Of a stretch of 40,917 bases of DNA, positions 1-6,922 are shown in pieces. Under the pieces are notes generated by a model, which was not told where the DNA came from, did no database searches, and was given only the letters and a program-made list of their open reading frames with translations. The translations under genes and the position numbers were made by a program. Location of the stretch: contig JAUHYL010000036.1 in NCBI GenBank assembly GCA_030426545.1, positions 1-40,917 on the forward strand, given 5' to 3'. Numbering within the stretch: position 1 is the first letter of the stretch; every line of letters begins with the position of its first letter. This stretch comes from Gammaproteobacteria bacterium. Lineage in GTDB: Bacteria; Pseudomonadota; Gammaproteobacteria; Pseudomonadales; Halieaceae.

Positions 1-672
1 CAGTTTGAGCTGCATATTACTGTGCTGAAAGAGGCCATGAATTGCAGTGACTACACCGAAGTACGCAAGCAGCTCCGCGTTGCAACCCAGGGCAACCAGC
101 AACAGGTAGGTCGGCACGTAGGTCAGAAGAATGTCCACCGGGTGGAAGCGGCCGGCGTTCAGCCAGTAAAGGCGCGGCGCACTGTGGTGCACGCTGTGAA
201 AGCGCCAAAGCCCGTCCCACTTGTGTTGCCAGCGATGCACCCAGTAGCCGGGCAGTTCCCCGATCAACAGGGCGAGAAACAGCTGCAGTACCAGTGGCCA
301 GCTATAGGGCCACACACCACCATCGACATAGCCCGACAACCAGCCACCGAAGACCACACCCGCTGCCACTGCCAGCGGTGAGGCCAGGGCGGTGATCACG
401 CCAACCCCGACCGTGTGCGTGATATCCACGCGAATATCGTTGTGCGAACGCAGCCAGCTCCGGTGATAGGGGTAGAGACGTTCTGCCAGAATGATTGCGA
501 GCGCGCCGACGCCCTGTGTCCACAATACCGCCTCGGCGGGCTCCATGCCGCCACTGATCAGGTACCAGGTGGCGAACACCACGCCACCCATCACCAGCGG
601 AAACACAGACCACTGAAAAACAAGCGGCGCTTCGCGACGGTCGCCAACCGGTGTAACGGGTACTGCTGTCAT
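1..672 (-). CDS. Fatty acid hydroxylase / sterol desaturase family protein (C-terminus off the window)
   Basis: This is an open reading frame of 224 codons that runs off the left edge without a stop, so the C-terminal part is missing. It begins MTAVPVTPVGDRR and has hydrophobic segments at about residues 19-40, 50-60, 80-105 and 120-140. A histidine cluster follows: VHRWQHKW at about 145-152, then LWRFHSVHHSAPRLYWLNAG, then RFHPVD and QHSN. These His-rich motifs bind the di-iron centre in the membrane-bound fatty acid hydroxylase superfamily (C5 sterol desaturase, alkylglycerol monooxygenase and relatives). The family hydroxylates or desaturates lipids in the membrane; the substrate here cannot be told. 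The start is the ATG whose frame contains all these motifs. Family assignment is firm, the exact reaction is unknown. Confidence 0.88.
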   Translation of the reverse strand, partial: MTAVPVTPVGDRREAPLVFQWSVFPLVMGGVVFATWYLISGGMEPAEAVLWTQGVGALAIILAERLYPYHRSWLRSHNDIRVDITHTVGVGVITALASPLAVAAGVVFGGWLSGYVDGGVWPYSWPLVLQLFLALLIGELPGYWVHRWQHKWDGLWRFHSVHHSAPRLYWLNAGRFHPVDILLTYVPTYLLLVALGCNAELLAYFGVVTAIHGLFQHSNMQLKL

Positions 673-713
673 GCCATGCTACCCCGCTGTTCATTATTTC
701 TTTTATACAGCAC

Positions 714-732
714 CGTGAAGCGTTGCTTCACG
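714..732. other. Perfect 8-bp hairpin between the Cys/His protein gene and the hydroxylase gene
   Basis: The sequence CGTGAAGC-GTT-GCTTCACG forms an 8-bp stem with a 3-nt loop. On the minus strand it lies just past the end of the small protein gene. A TATAAA element that could be the -10 of the hydroxylase gene follows at 702-707. No U-tract follows the stem in either direction, so it could be a weak terminator or an operator. Confidence 0.45.
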
Positions 733-764
733 AACCACCCTGCTTCGCAGAGCGTTGTAACGGA

Positions 765-950
765 TTAATGCGCTTTCACTTTTCGCTCTTTGCAGCGACT
801 ACAAATATACACCGTCACCAAGCGACCCTGTTGCACATCAAACTGTTTCGCCTTGTCGACCTGCCACTTGTGGTGGCCATGTCGACAGAGCACCTTGCCC
901 TTGTGCCTTTCCTCGGCCGATGGTTTGCGAAAGGGAATGACGTCGGCCAT
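765..950 (-). CDS. Small conserved Cys/His-rich protein (61 aa), probably zinc-binding
   Basis: A 61-residue protein, MADVIPFRKPSAEERHKGK followed by LCRHGHHKWQVDK and a C-terminal ICSRCKERKVKAH. The two Cys/His clusters (C-x3-HH and C-x2-C) look like a minimal zinc ribbon; this is inferred from spacing only. The start lies 13 bases past the glycerol kinase stop, and GAGG overlapping that stop may act as its ribosome binding site, so the two are probably co-translated. I recognise the overall pattern as that of short conserved hypothetical proteins in gammaproteobacteria, but know no function for them. Its basic, Zn-ribbon-like character fits nucleic acid or protein binding rather than catalysis. 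Confidence 0.72.
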   Translation of the reverse strand: MADVIPFRKPSAEERHKGKVLCRHGHHKWQVDKAKQFDVQQGRLVTVYICSRCKERKVKAH

Positions 951-963
951 TGCGCCTGATGCC

Positions 964-2451
964 TCAAGCCAGTGTGCGTTTGAGCGCAGCGTCCCACGAC
1001 GCCAGTCGCACCCTGCGTGCCTTCGCGCTCATCGCAACGCTGAAGCCGCGCTCCTCCCGCCAAATCTGCTGCACTGCCGCGGGACTGTCCCACAGACCAA
1101 CGCCCAGTCCTGCGAGGTAGCAGGCGCCTGCCACGGTTGTTTCGATCACCTGCGGACGCACCAGCGCGCGGCCGAGCACATCCGCCTGAATCTGCATCAG
1201 CAGGTTATTGGCCGCCGCACCACCGTCAACGCGCAGCGTCTTCATGCGTTTGCCGAGGTCGCTCTCCATGGCGCGCAGGATATCCGCATTCTGCAACGCC
1301 ATGGCATCCAGTGTGGCGCGGGCAATGTGCGCGCGCTCGCTGCCGCGGGTAAGCCCTGTGATAGTGCCACGCGCATCGGGCGCCCAGTGCGGCGCGCCCA
1401 GCCCGGTGAGGGCCGGCACAAACTCCACGCCGCCGTGGTCCGGCACAGCAGCCGCCAGCGCCTCGATGTCCGACGCCTTTTTGATCAACCCCAGACCATC
1501 GCGCAGCCACTGTACCGCTGCACCGCAGACAAATGCGCCACCCTCCAGGGCATAGACCGGTTTCCCGCCTGCCAGTTGCCAGGCCACCGTGGTGAGCAAG
1601 CCCGCTTTTGACTGCAACAACCTGGCGCCTGTGTTCATCAGGATGAACGAACCGGTGCCAAAGGTGCATTTGGCATCACCGGGCGCAAAGCAGGCCTGGC
1701 CGAACAGCGCGGACTGCTGATCGCCCGCGACACCGGTGATGGGGATTCCGTCAGGCAAACCAGGGACGCCGCGGGTATGTCCGAGCACTCCGCTGGAGGG
1801 CACAATGGTGGGCAGTATGCTGCGCGGCACTTCGAACAGGTCGAGCAGGCTCTTGTCCCAGCGCGCTGTTTTCAGGTTCATCAGCGATGTGCGCGAGGCG
1901 TTGGACACGTCAGTGACGTGCGCGTCGCCACCGCTTAGTTGCCAGATCAGGTAGCTGTCGACCGTACCGCCGGCCACCCGTCCGGCGCGCAGCAGTTTGC
2001 CGCTCCCCGGGGTGTTTTTTAGCAACCAGCGAAATTTGCTGGCGGAAAAATAAGGGTCGAGCACCAGGCCGGATTTACGCCTGACCGCCTTCTCGTGGCC
2101 GGCTGCGCGCAGACTTTCGCAAAAATCCGTGGTGCGCCTGCACTGCCAGACAATGGCATTGTTCAGCGGCTCACCGCTCTGCCGATCCCACAGCAGTGCG
2201 GTTTCCCGTTGATTCGTGATGCCGATGGCGACGATGTCTTTCGGCGTACAAATCCCCTTGCGGAAGATGGCACGCACGCCTTTCAACACAGACGCCCAGA
2301 TATCCGCCGGACGGTGCTCTACCCAACCCGGCCTGGGGTAGTGCTGCGGAAACTCGTAGTTAACGCTGGCGCGCAGTTTGCCCCGCCCGTCCATCAGGGC
2401 AACAGTGGAACCCGTCGTGCCCTGATCGATGGCCAGAATGTAGCGGGCCAT
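964..2451 (-). CDS. glpK: Glycerol kinase
   Basis: Phosphorylates glycerol with ATP to sn-glycerol 3-phosphate in the cytoplasm. The 495-residue length matches the family. The N-terminal ATP-binding motif AIDQGTTGSTVAL (residues 7-19) and the substrate-region motif GWVEHRPADIW are present. The FGGY-family C-terminal signature is GGAAANNLLMQIQADVLGR. The gene sits 11 bases behind the aldehyde dehydrogenase gene, and the TAGGAG that contains the upstream stop codon also serves as its ribosome binding site. The two genes therefore form one transcription unit, followed by the 61-aa Cys/His protein. No glpF, glpD or glpR is adjacent, which is unusual for a dedicated glycerol operon and suggests that glycerol, or glyceraldehyde-type aldehydes, are handled together here. 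Confidence 0.96.
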   Translation of the reverse strand: MARYILAIDQGTTGSTVALMDGRGKLRASVNYEFPQHYPRPGWVEHRPADIWASVLKGVRAIFRKGICTPKDIVAIGITNQRETALLWDRQSGEPLNNAIVWQCRRTTDFCESLRAAGHEKAVRRKSGLVLDPYFSASKFRWLLKNTPGSGKLLRAGRVAGGTVDSYLIWQLSGGDAHVTDVSNASRTSLMNLKTARWDKSLLDLFEVPRSILPTIVPSSGVLGHTRGVPGLPDGIPITGVAGDQQSALFGQACFAPGDAKCTFGTGSFILMNTGARLLQSKAGLLTTVAWQLAGGKPVYALEGGAFVCGAAVQWLRDGLGLIKKASDIEALAAAVPDHGGVEFVPALTGLGAPHWAPDARGTITGLTRGSERAHIARATLDAMALQNADILRAMESDLGKRMKTLRVDGGAAANNLLMQIQADVLGRALVRPQVIETTVAGACYLAGLGVGLWDSPAAVQQIWREERGFSVAMSAKARRVRLASWDAALKRTLA

Positions 2452-2462
2452 GGTCAGCTCTC

Positions 2463-3890
2463 CTAGGAGCTGTAGCCCGCCACGGCTTTGATCTCGAGAT
2501 AATCGGTGAAGCCGTGGCTACCCCACTCGCGACCATTACCGGACTGCTTGTAACCACCGAAGGGAACGTTAAATCCGGCAGAGGCGCCGTTGATATTGAC
2601 GTTACCCGCGCGAATGCGGGAGGCTACTTCACGCGCGTGATCGATATCGCCGCTTTGCACATAACCCGCCAGGCCGTACTCCGTATCATTGGCGATGGCG
2701 ATGGCCTCCTCTTCCGTTTCGTAGGGGATCATGGTCAGCACGGGACCGAAAATTTCTTCGCGGGCGATAGTCATCTCGTTGTTCGCCTGGGAAAAGACGG
2801 TGGGCCGCACAAAATAACCCTTGTCGATACCCTCCGGACGCCCGGGTCCACCGGTGACCACCTTGGCACCTTCCGCGACGCCTTTTTCGATCAGGCCCTG
2901 AATCTTGTTGAACTGCACCTCAGACACCACCGGCCCCATGGTTGTGCTTTCCTCGGCAGGATCGCCCACCACCACGTTTTTGGTGACCTCTGCAGCAATG
3001 GCCTCGGCTGCTTCCAGTTTGGCCGCCGGCACCAACATGCGCGATGGCGCGTTACAGGATTGCCCGGTGTTGTTGTACATGTGCATGACGCCGCCGATGA
3101 CAGCCTTTTCAAGATCCGCATCTTCCAGAATGATGTTCGGGGATTTGCCGCCCAGTTCCTGGGTAACGCGCTTGACAGTCGGTGCCGCGTTTTGCGCAAC
3201 CAGTGAGCCGGCGCGAGTAGAACCGGTAAATGACATCATATCCACCTCAGGGTGGCCGGACAGTGCGTTGCCTGCGGTCGCGCCGTCTCCGTTCACCATA
3301 TTGAAGACGCCCGCGGGTACGCCCGCCTCGTCCATCACCTGGCTGAACAGGTAAGCCGACAAAGGCGCCACCTCACTGGGCTTGAGGACCATGGTGCAAC
3401 CCACGGCGAGTGCGGGCGCTACCTTGCAGGCAATCTGGTTGACCGGCCAGTTCCACGGCGTGATCAGACCACAGACACCGATGGGCTCCTTGAACAGGCG
3501 ATGCTCACCGAGATCTTCTTCGAATTTGAAGTCCTTGAGAACGCGAGCCGCCTCCTCGAGGTGCCCCTGGCCCGTGTAAGCCTGGGCTGTCATGGCCAGG
3601 CCCTGGGGCGCTCCCATTTCCAGACGGATGGCCTCGGCGATATCGGCATAGTACTTCTTGTACACCTCAACGCAGTTCTCCAGCAGCTCGATGCGTTCGG
3701 CGCGGCTGGTGCGGCTGAAGGACGGGAACGCGGCGCGTGCGGCCTTCACTGCCCGATCAATATCCTCCGCTGAACCCAGGGATATCTGCGCACAGACCTC
3801 TTCTGTGGCGGGATTGATAACATCGAAATCATTGGGCGTTACCGGGTCAACCCACTCACCATTGATATAGAATTGCTTGTATTCGCGCAT
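2463..3890 (-). CDS. NAD(P)-dependent aldehyde dehydrogenase
   Basis: Oxidises an aldehyde to the acid using NAD(P)+. It is 475 residues long, the usual size of the ALDH superfamily. Conserved residues are visible: Asn147 in TPWNWP, the general base Glu245 in TQELGGKSPNI, and the nucleophile Cys279 in NTGQSCNAPSRMLV. The C-terminal PFGGYKQSGNGREWG motif is also present. It heads an operon with glpK and the 61-aa protein. A GGGAG ribosome binding site precedes the ATG. The upstream region carries a 24-bp tandem duplication that could be a regulator site. The substrate cannot be read from sequence; a short-chain or hydroxy aldehyde is suggested only by the kinase neighbour. Confidence 0.95.
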   Translation of the reverse strand: MREYKQFYINGEWVDPVTPNDFDVINPATEEVCAQISLGSAEDIDRAVKAARAAFPSFSRTSRAERIELLENCVEVYKKYYADIAEAIRLEMGAPQGLAMTAQAYTGQGHLEEAARVLKDFKFEEDLGEHRLFKEPIGVCGLITPWNWPVNQIACKVAPALAVGCTMVLKPSEVAPLSAYLFSQVMDEAGVPAGVFNMVNGDGATAGNALSGHPEVDMMSFTGSTRAGSLVAQNAAPTVKRVTQELGGKSPNIILEDADLEKAVIGGVMHMYNNTGQSCNAPSRMLVPAAKLEAAEAIAAEVTKNVVVGDPAEESTTMGPVVSEVQFNKIQGLIEKGVAEGAKVVTGGPGRPEGIDKGYFVRPTVFSQANNEMTIAREEIFGPVLTMIPYETEEEAIAIANDTEYGLAGYVQSGDIDHAREVASRIRAGNVNINGASAGFNVPFGGYKQSGNGREWGSHGFTDYLEIKAVAGYSS

Positions 3891-3915
3891 GTCTTGCTCC
3901 CGTTATATCGCTGTG

Positions 3916-3963
3916 CCCGTCGGCAGGGTTACTACAAAACCCGTCGGCAGGTTTACTAAAAAA
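3916..3963. repeat. Tandem direct repeat, 2 x 24 bp, upstream of the aldehyde dehydrogenase gene
   Basis: Two head-to-tail 24-bp units (3916-3939 and 3940-3963) match at 22 of 24 positions; each begins CCCGTCGGCAGG and ends in an A-run. They lie 26 to 73 bases upstream of the aldehyde dehydrogenase start. Exact juxtaposition and position suggest paired regulator sites or a recent slippage duplication. No known operator consensus is recognised. Confidence 0.7.
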
Positions 3964-4135
3964 AAGGACGCCTAGTGTAGCACCCCGGCGCACACCTGCC
4001 AGCACCCCTGAACACGCTGCGCCATCGTCTATTGGTCCGGCTTATCTTCATGATCACGACTTACACCAAAGTTGTGCACGCCGGCCTAATCACGCAAAAT
4101 TGCCGCCCTCAAGCGAGCTATCGGAGCCCACAGCA

Positions 4136-5272
4136 ATGGATAACGAAGAACTCACCCTGTTTCGCGATATGGCACGCCGTGCCCTGGAACAGGAGATATC
4201 GCCCCATATCGAGGAGTGGGAGGCGCAGCACGCCGTGCCCCGCGAGATGTGGAACACGCTGGGCGCCGCCGGCCTCCTCTGCCCTGACATGCCCGAAGCC
4301 TACGGCGCAGCGGGCGCCTCACCCGAGGTAACCTTCGCTATCATCGAGGAAATGTCGCGCCTGGGCTTTGGCGGTATCGCCGCGGGCTACGGTATTCACA
4401 GCAATATCGTTGCGCCCTACATCAACCACTTCGGCACCGAGGAGCAGAAGAACCACTGGCTACCGCGCATGGTAAGCGGTGAAGTCCTCGCCGCGCTGGG
4501 CATGACCGAGCCAGGCGCCGGTTCGGATGTGCAGAGCATTCGCACCAATGCGGTGAAAGACGGTGACGAGTGGGTCCTCAACGGCTCCAAGATTTTTATT
4601 ACCAACGGCATGCTGGCCGATATGGTCATCGTCGCTGCCGTCACGGAGCCCGGCAAAGGCGCCAAGGGCATTTCCCTGTTCCTGGTCGACGCCACACTGG
4701 ACGGGTTTTCGCGCGGCAACAAGATCGAAAAAATGGGCCAACACACTTCAGATACCGCGGAGTTGTTTTTCCAGGACGTGCGATTGCCGGCGAATGCGCT
4801 GCTGGGCGAATTGAACAAGGGTTTCGTCATCATGATGGAGGAGCTGCCCCGGGAACGACTGGGTATTGCCGCACAGGCCGTGGCGGCCGCCGAGGGAGCA
4901 CTCGAATTGACCGTGAACTACGTACTGGAGCGCAAGGCCTTCGGACAGACCGTGGCCAGCTTCCAGAACACGCGCTTCCAACTCGCCGAGGTGAAAACAG
5001 ACATCGCCCTCAACCGCGCCCTGCTGGACAAGTGCGCCGCACAGTACGCGGAGAAGGCGCTGTCCTCGGAGGACGCAGCCATGCTGAAGTACGCCACCAC
5101 CGAGATGCAGTGCAAAACGGTCGACCAGTGCCTGCAGCTGTTTGGCGGTTATGGCTATACCGTTGAATACCCCATTGCGCGTTTCTATACGGATGCGCGC
5201 ATTCAGCGCATTTACGGCGGCACTTCGGAGATCATGCGCGAGCTGGTAGCGCGCTCCATGCTGGGGCGTTAA
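4136..5272 (+). CDS. Acyl-CoA dehydrogenase, LCAD/IVD-type
   Basis: Catalyses FAD-dependent alpha,beta-dehydrogenation of an acyl-CoA, passing electrons to ETF. The chosen start (MDNEELTLFRDMARRAL) is the ATG preceded by CGGAG, giving 378 residues; a TTG 36 bases upstream would only add a non-conserved leader. Visible motifs are LGMTEPGAGSDVQSI (about 121-135), ERKAFGQ, LQLFGGYGYTVEYPIAR and RIYGGTSEIMRELVARS. The position that holds the catalytic Glu in medium- and short-chain enzymes is Gly here (YGGTS). In long-chain and isovaleryl-CoA dehydrogenases the base instead comes from the ERL motif of an internal helix, and Glu240 in LPRERLG fits that. Substrate is unknown; branched or long chains are favoured. 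It is transcribed away from the aldehyde dehydrogenase operon. Confidence 0.94.
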   Translation: MDNEELTLFRDMARRALEQEISPHIEEWEAQHAVPREMWNTLGAAGLLCPDMPEAYGAAGASPEVTFAIIEEMSRLGFGGIAAGYGIHSNIVAPYINHFGTEEQKNHWLPRMVSGEVLAALGMTEPGAGSDVQSIRTNAVKDGDEWVLNGSKIFITNGMLADMVIVAAVTEPGKGAKGISLFLVDATLDGFSRGNKIEKMGQHTSDTAELFFQDVRLPANALLGELNKGFVIMMEELPRERLGIAAQAVAAAEGALELTVNYVLERKAFGQTVASFQNTRFQLAEVKTDIALNRALLDKCAAQYAEKALSSEDAAMLKYATTEMQCKTVDQCLQLFGGYGYTVEYPIARFYTDARIQRIYGGTSEIMRELVARSMLGR

Positions 5273-5289
5273 CGGATTTTCTCGCGTGC

Positions 5290-5320
5290 CCGTGGTCCGT
5301 GTCGGTTGGCCGGACCACGG
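5290..5320. terminator. 10-bp perfect hairpin after the acyl-CoA dehydrogenase gene
   Basis: Arms CCGTGGTCCG (5290-5299) and CGGACCACGG (5311-5320) are perfectly complementary around an 11-nt loop, starting 18 bases past the stop codon. No U-run follows, so it is either a factor-assisted terminator, an mRNA-stabilising hairpin or an operator for the transporter gene that starts 44 bases later. Confidence 0.5.
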
Positions 5321-5363
5321 TGACGACCTGCGCGACCACCCACCCACTGTGCAGGACTGTTGA

Positions 5364-6056
5364 ATGCCGCACCCGGAAGATCACAAATCACACCGCGTCG
5401 GCTGGCTGCGCGCCTCTGTGCTGGGTGCCAACGACGGTATTGTTTCTACCGCCAGCCTGATCATCGGTTTCGCTGCAGCGAACGCACAGCCCAGCGAAAT
5501 ACTGCTGGCCGGTCTCGCCGGCCTGGTAGCCGGGGCGATGTCCATGGCCGCGGGCGAGTACGTCTCGGTCAGCTCACAGGCCGATACTGAACGCGCTGAC
5601 CTGGAAATGGAGAAACAGGCGCTGCGTGACGACCGCGAATTCGAAACTCGCGAACTGGCGCAGATCTATCAGGAGCGGGGGCTGGACTCGGGTCTGGCGA
5701 GGCAGGTCGCGGAGCAACTGATGGAGCACGACGCCCTGGGCGCACACGCCCGTGACGAGATTGGGATTTCCGAAGTCCAGAATGCCAACCCGATTGAGGC
5801 GGCACTGTCCTCCGCAGCCAGCTTCACGGCCGGTGCCTTGATTCCCCTGGCCGCGACCTGGCTGGTGACATCCGCAACGCTGCTCATCCTGGCAGTGACC
5901 GTCGCTTCGCTACTGTGCCTGGCCGGCCTGGGCGCCATCGCCGCGCGCGCGGGGGGAGCACCGGTTTTGCGCGCAACCGCGCGCGTCACCTTCTGGGGAG
6001 GCCTGGCCATGGCCTTGACCGCAGCGGTGGGCCACTGGTTCGGCGTCCTTGCCTGA
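5364..6056 (+). CDS. VIT1/CCC1 family iron/manganese transporter
   Basis: This 230-residue inner-membrane protein belongs to the vacuolar iron transporter family, whose eukaryotic members move Fe2+ or Mn2+. The N-terminal signature LRASVLGANDGIVSTASLI (about 14-32) is diagnostic, followed by GLVAGAMSMAAGEYVSVSSQ (about 52-71). A charged soluble stretch (about 72-135) with many Glu residues corresponds to the metal-binding domain of VIT proteins. Three further membrane segments follow near 145-165, 168-190 and 205-225. The start ATG has a weak AGGA 8 bases upstream. It lies between a hairpin and a convergent SDR gene and appears to be transcribed alone or by read-through from the dehydrogenase. 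Confidence 0.93.
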   Translation: MPHPEDHKSHRVGWLRASVLGANDGIVSTASLIIGFAAANAQPSEILLAGLAGLVAGAMSMAAGEYVSVSSQADTERADLEMEKQALRDDREFETRELAQIYQERGLDSGLARQVAEQLMEHDALGAHARDEIGISEVQNANPIEAALSSAASFTAGALIPLAATWLVTSATLLILAVTVASLLCLAGLGAIAARAGGAPVLRATARVTFWGGLAMALTAAVGHWFGVLA

Positions 6057-6119
6057 GTAACCCGGGCGACAATTCAGAACCGCCCTGCCCGCCTGACGCG
6101 CAGGCAATACAGGTTCGCC

Positions 6120-6902
6120 CTAGACCAATCCCATCATCTGTACAATGCCGTGGCTGTGACCGGCTGTATAGCCGCCATCCACGACCAGCGTGTGGCCGGT
6201 AACAAATGACGCATCGTCCGAGGCGAGAAAGCACGCGGCCCCGGCAATTTCCTCGGGCTTGCCCAGCCGACCCATTTTGACTTCCCCAATGATATCGGCC
6301 TTCACATCCGGCATCGGGTCCATCAGTCCGCGCAGCATCGGCGTATCGATAAACCCGGGGCAAATCGTGTTGCAGCGAATGCCCATGCGCCCGTAATCAA
6401 TGGCGATGTTCTTGGTCAGCAGCACCACCCCGCCCTTGGAGGCATTGTAGGCGCTACCGCCTTCCGTGCCGTTGATGCCCTCTACGCTGGCCACGGTGAC
6501 GATGCTGCCGCTGCGCTGGGCGCACATGGTCTCCAGCACCGACTTGACCGAGAGGTACGTGCCCTTGAGGTTGATATCTATCACCCGATCCCAGGCGTCT
6601 TCCTCCAACCACCCGACGGGGCCACCGTCACCGACACCGGCGGCGGTCAACAGGATATCGATGCGACCAAACTCCGCCGCCGTTTTCTGCGCCAGAGCCT
6701 GCTGTGCCTCGCCATCGGTAACGTCCAGCGTATGCAGGCGACTCTGCGGAGAGGCTTCCACCACAGCCTGCCAGCCCTCGCTGTCCTGAATGTCCGTGCC
6801 CACCACGATGGCGCCTTCACGCGCGTACCGCTCGGCACAGGCCAGCCCGATGCCGGAGCTTGCCCCGGTTACGATCGCTACCCGATCCTGCAACTTGGCC
6901 AT
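6120..6902 (-). CDS. Short-chain dehydrogenase/reductase (SDR), last gene of the BVMO operon
   Basis: A classical 260-residue SDR that oxidises a secondary alcohol or reduces a ketone with NAD(P)(H). The cofactor motif is VTGASSGIG (residues 11-19). Asn111, Ser139, Tyr152 (AYNASK) and Lys156 form the catalytic tetrad. The usual NNAG structural motif reads TAAG here. Asp37 in the VVGTDIQD region favours NAD(H). A CAGGAG ribosome binding site lies 7 bases before the ATG. It follows the Baeyer-Villiger monooxygenase gene by 20 bases in the same direction, so it probably makes the ketone substrate of that enzyme or processes the product alcohol. Confidence 0.93.
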   Translation of the reverse strand: MAKLQDRVAIVTGASSGIGLACAERYAREGAIVVGTDIQDSEGWQAVVEASPQSRLHTLDVTDGEAQQALAQKTAAEFGRIDILLTAAGVGDGGPVGWLEEDAWDRVIDINLKGTYLSVKSVLETMCAQRSGSIVTVASVEGINGTEGGSAYNASKGGVVLLTKNIAIDYGRMGIRCNTICPGFIDTPMLRGLMDPMPDVKADIIGEVKMGRLGKPEEIAGAACFLASDDASFVTGHTLVVDGGYTAGHSHGIVQMMGLV

Positions 6903-6922
6903 GCTGTTCTCCTGTCTGGTAT

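Noticed and set aside
302-694. Minus-strand 130-codon frame near the left edge
   Set aside because: It is out of frame with the hydroxylase gene, whose frame holds the histidine motifs; Trp/Arg/Gly-rich shadow.
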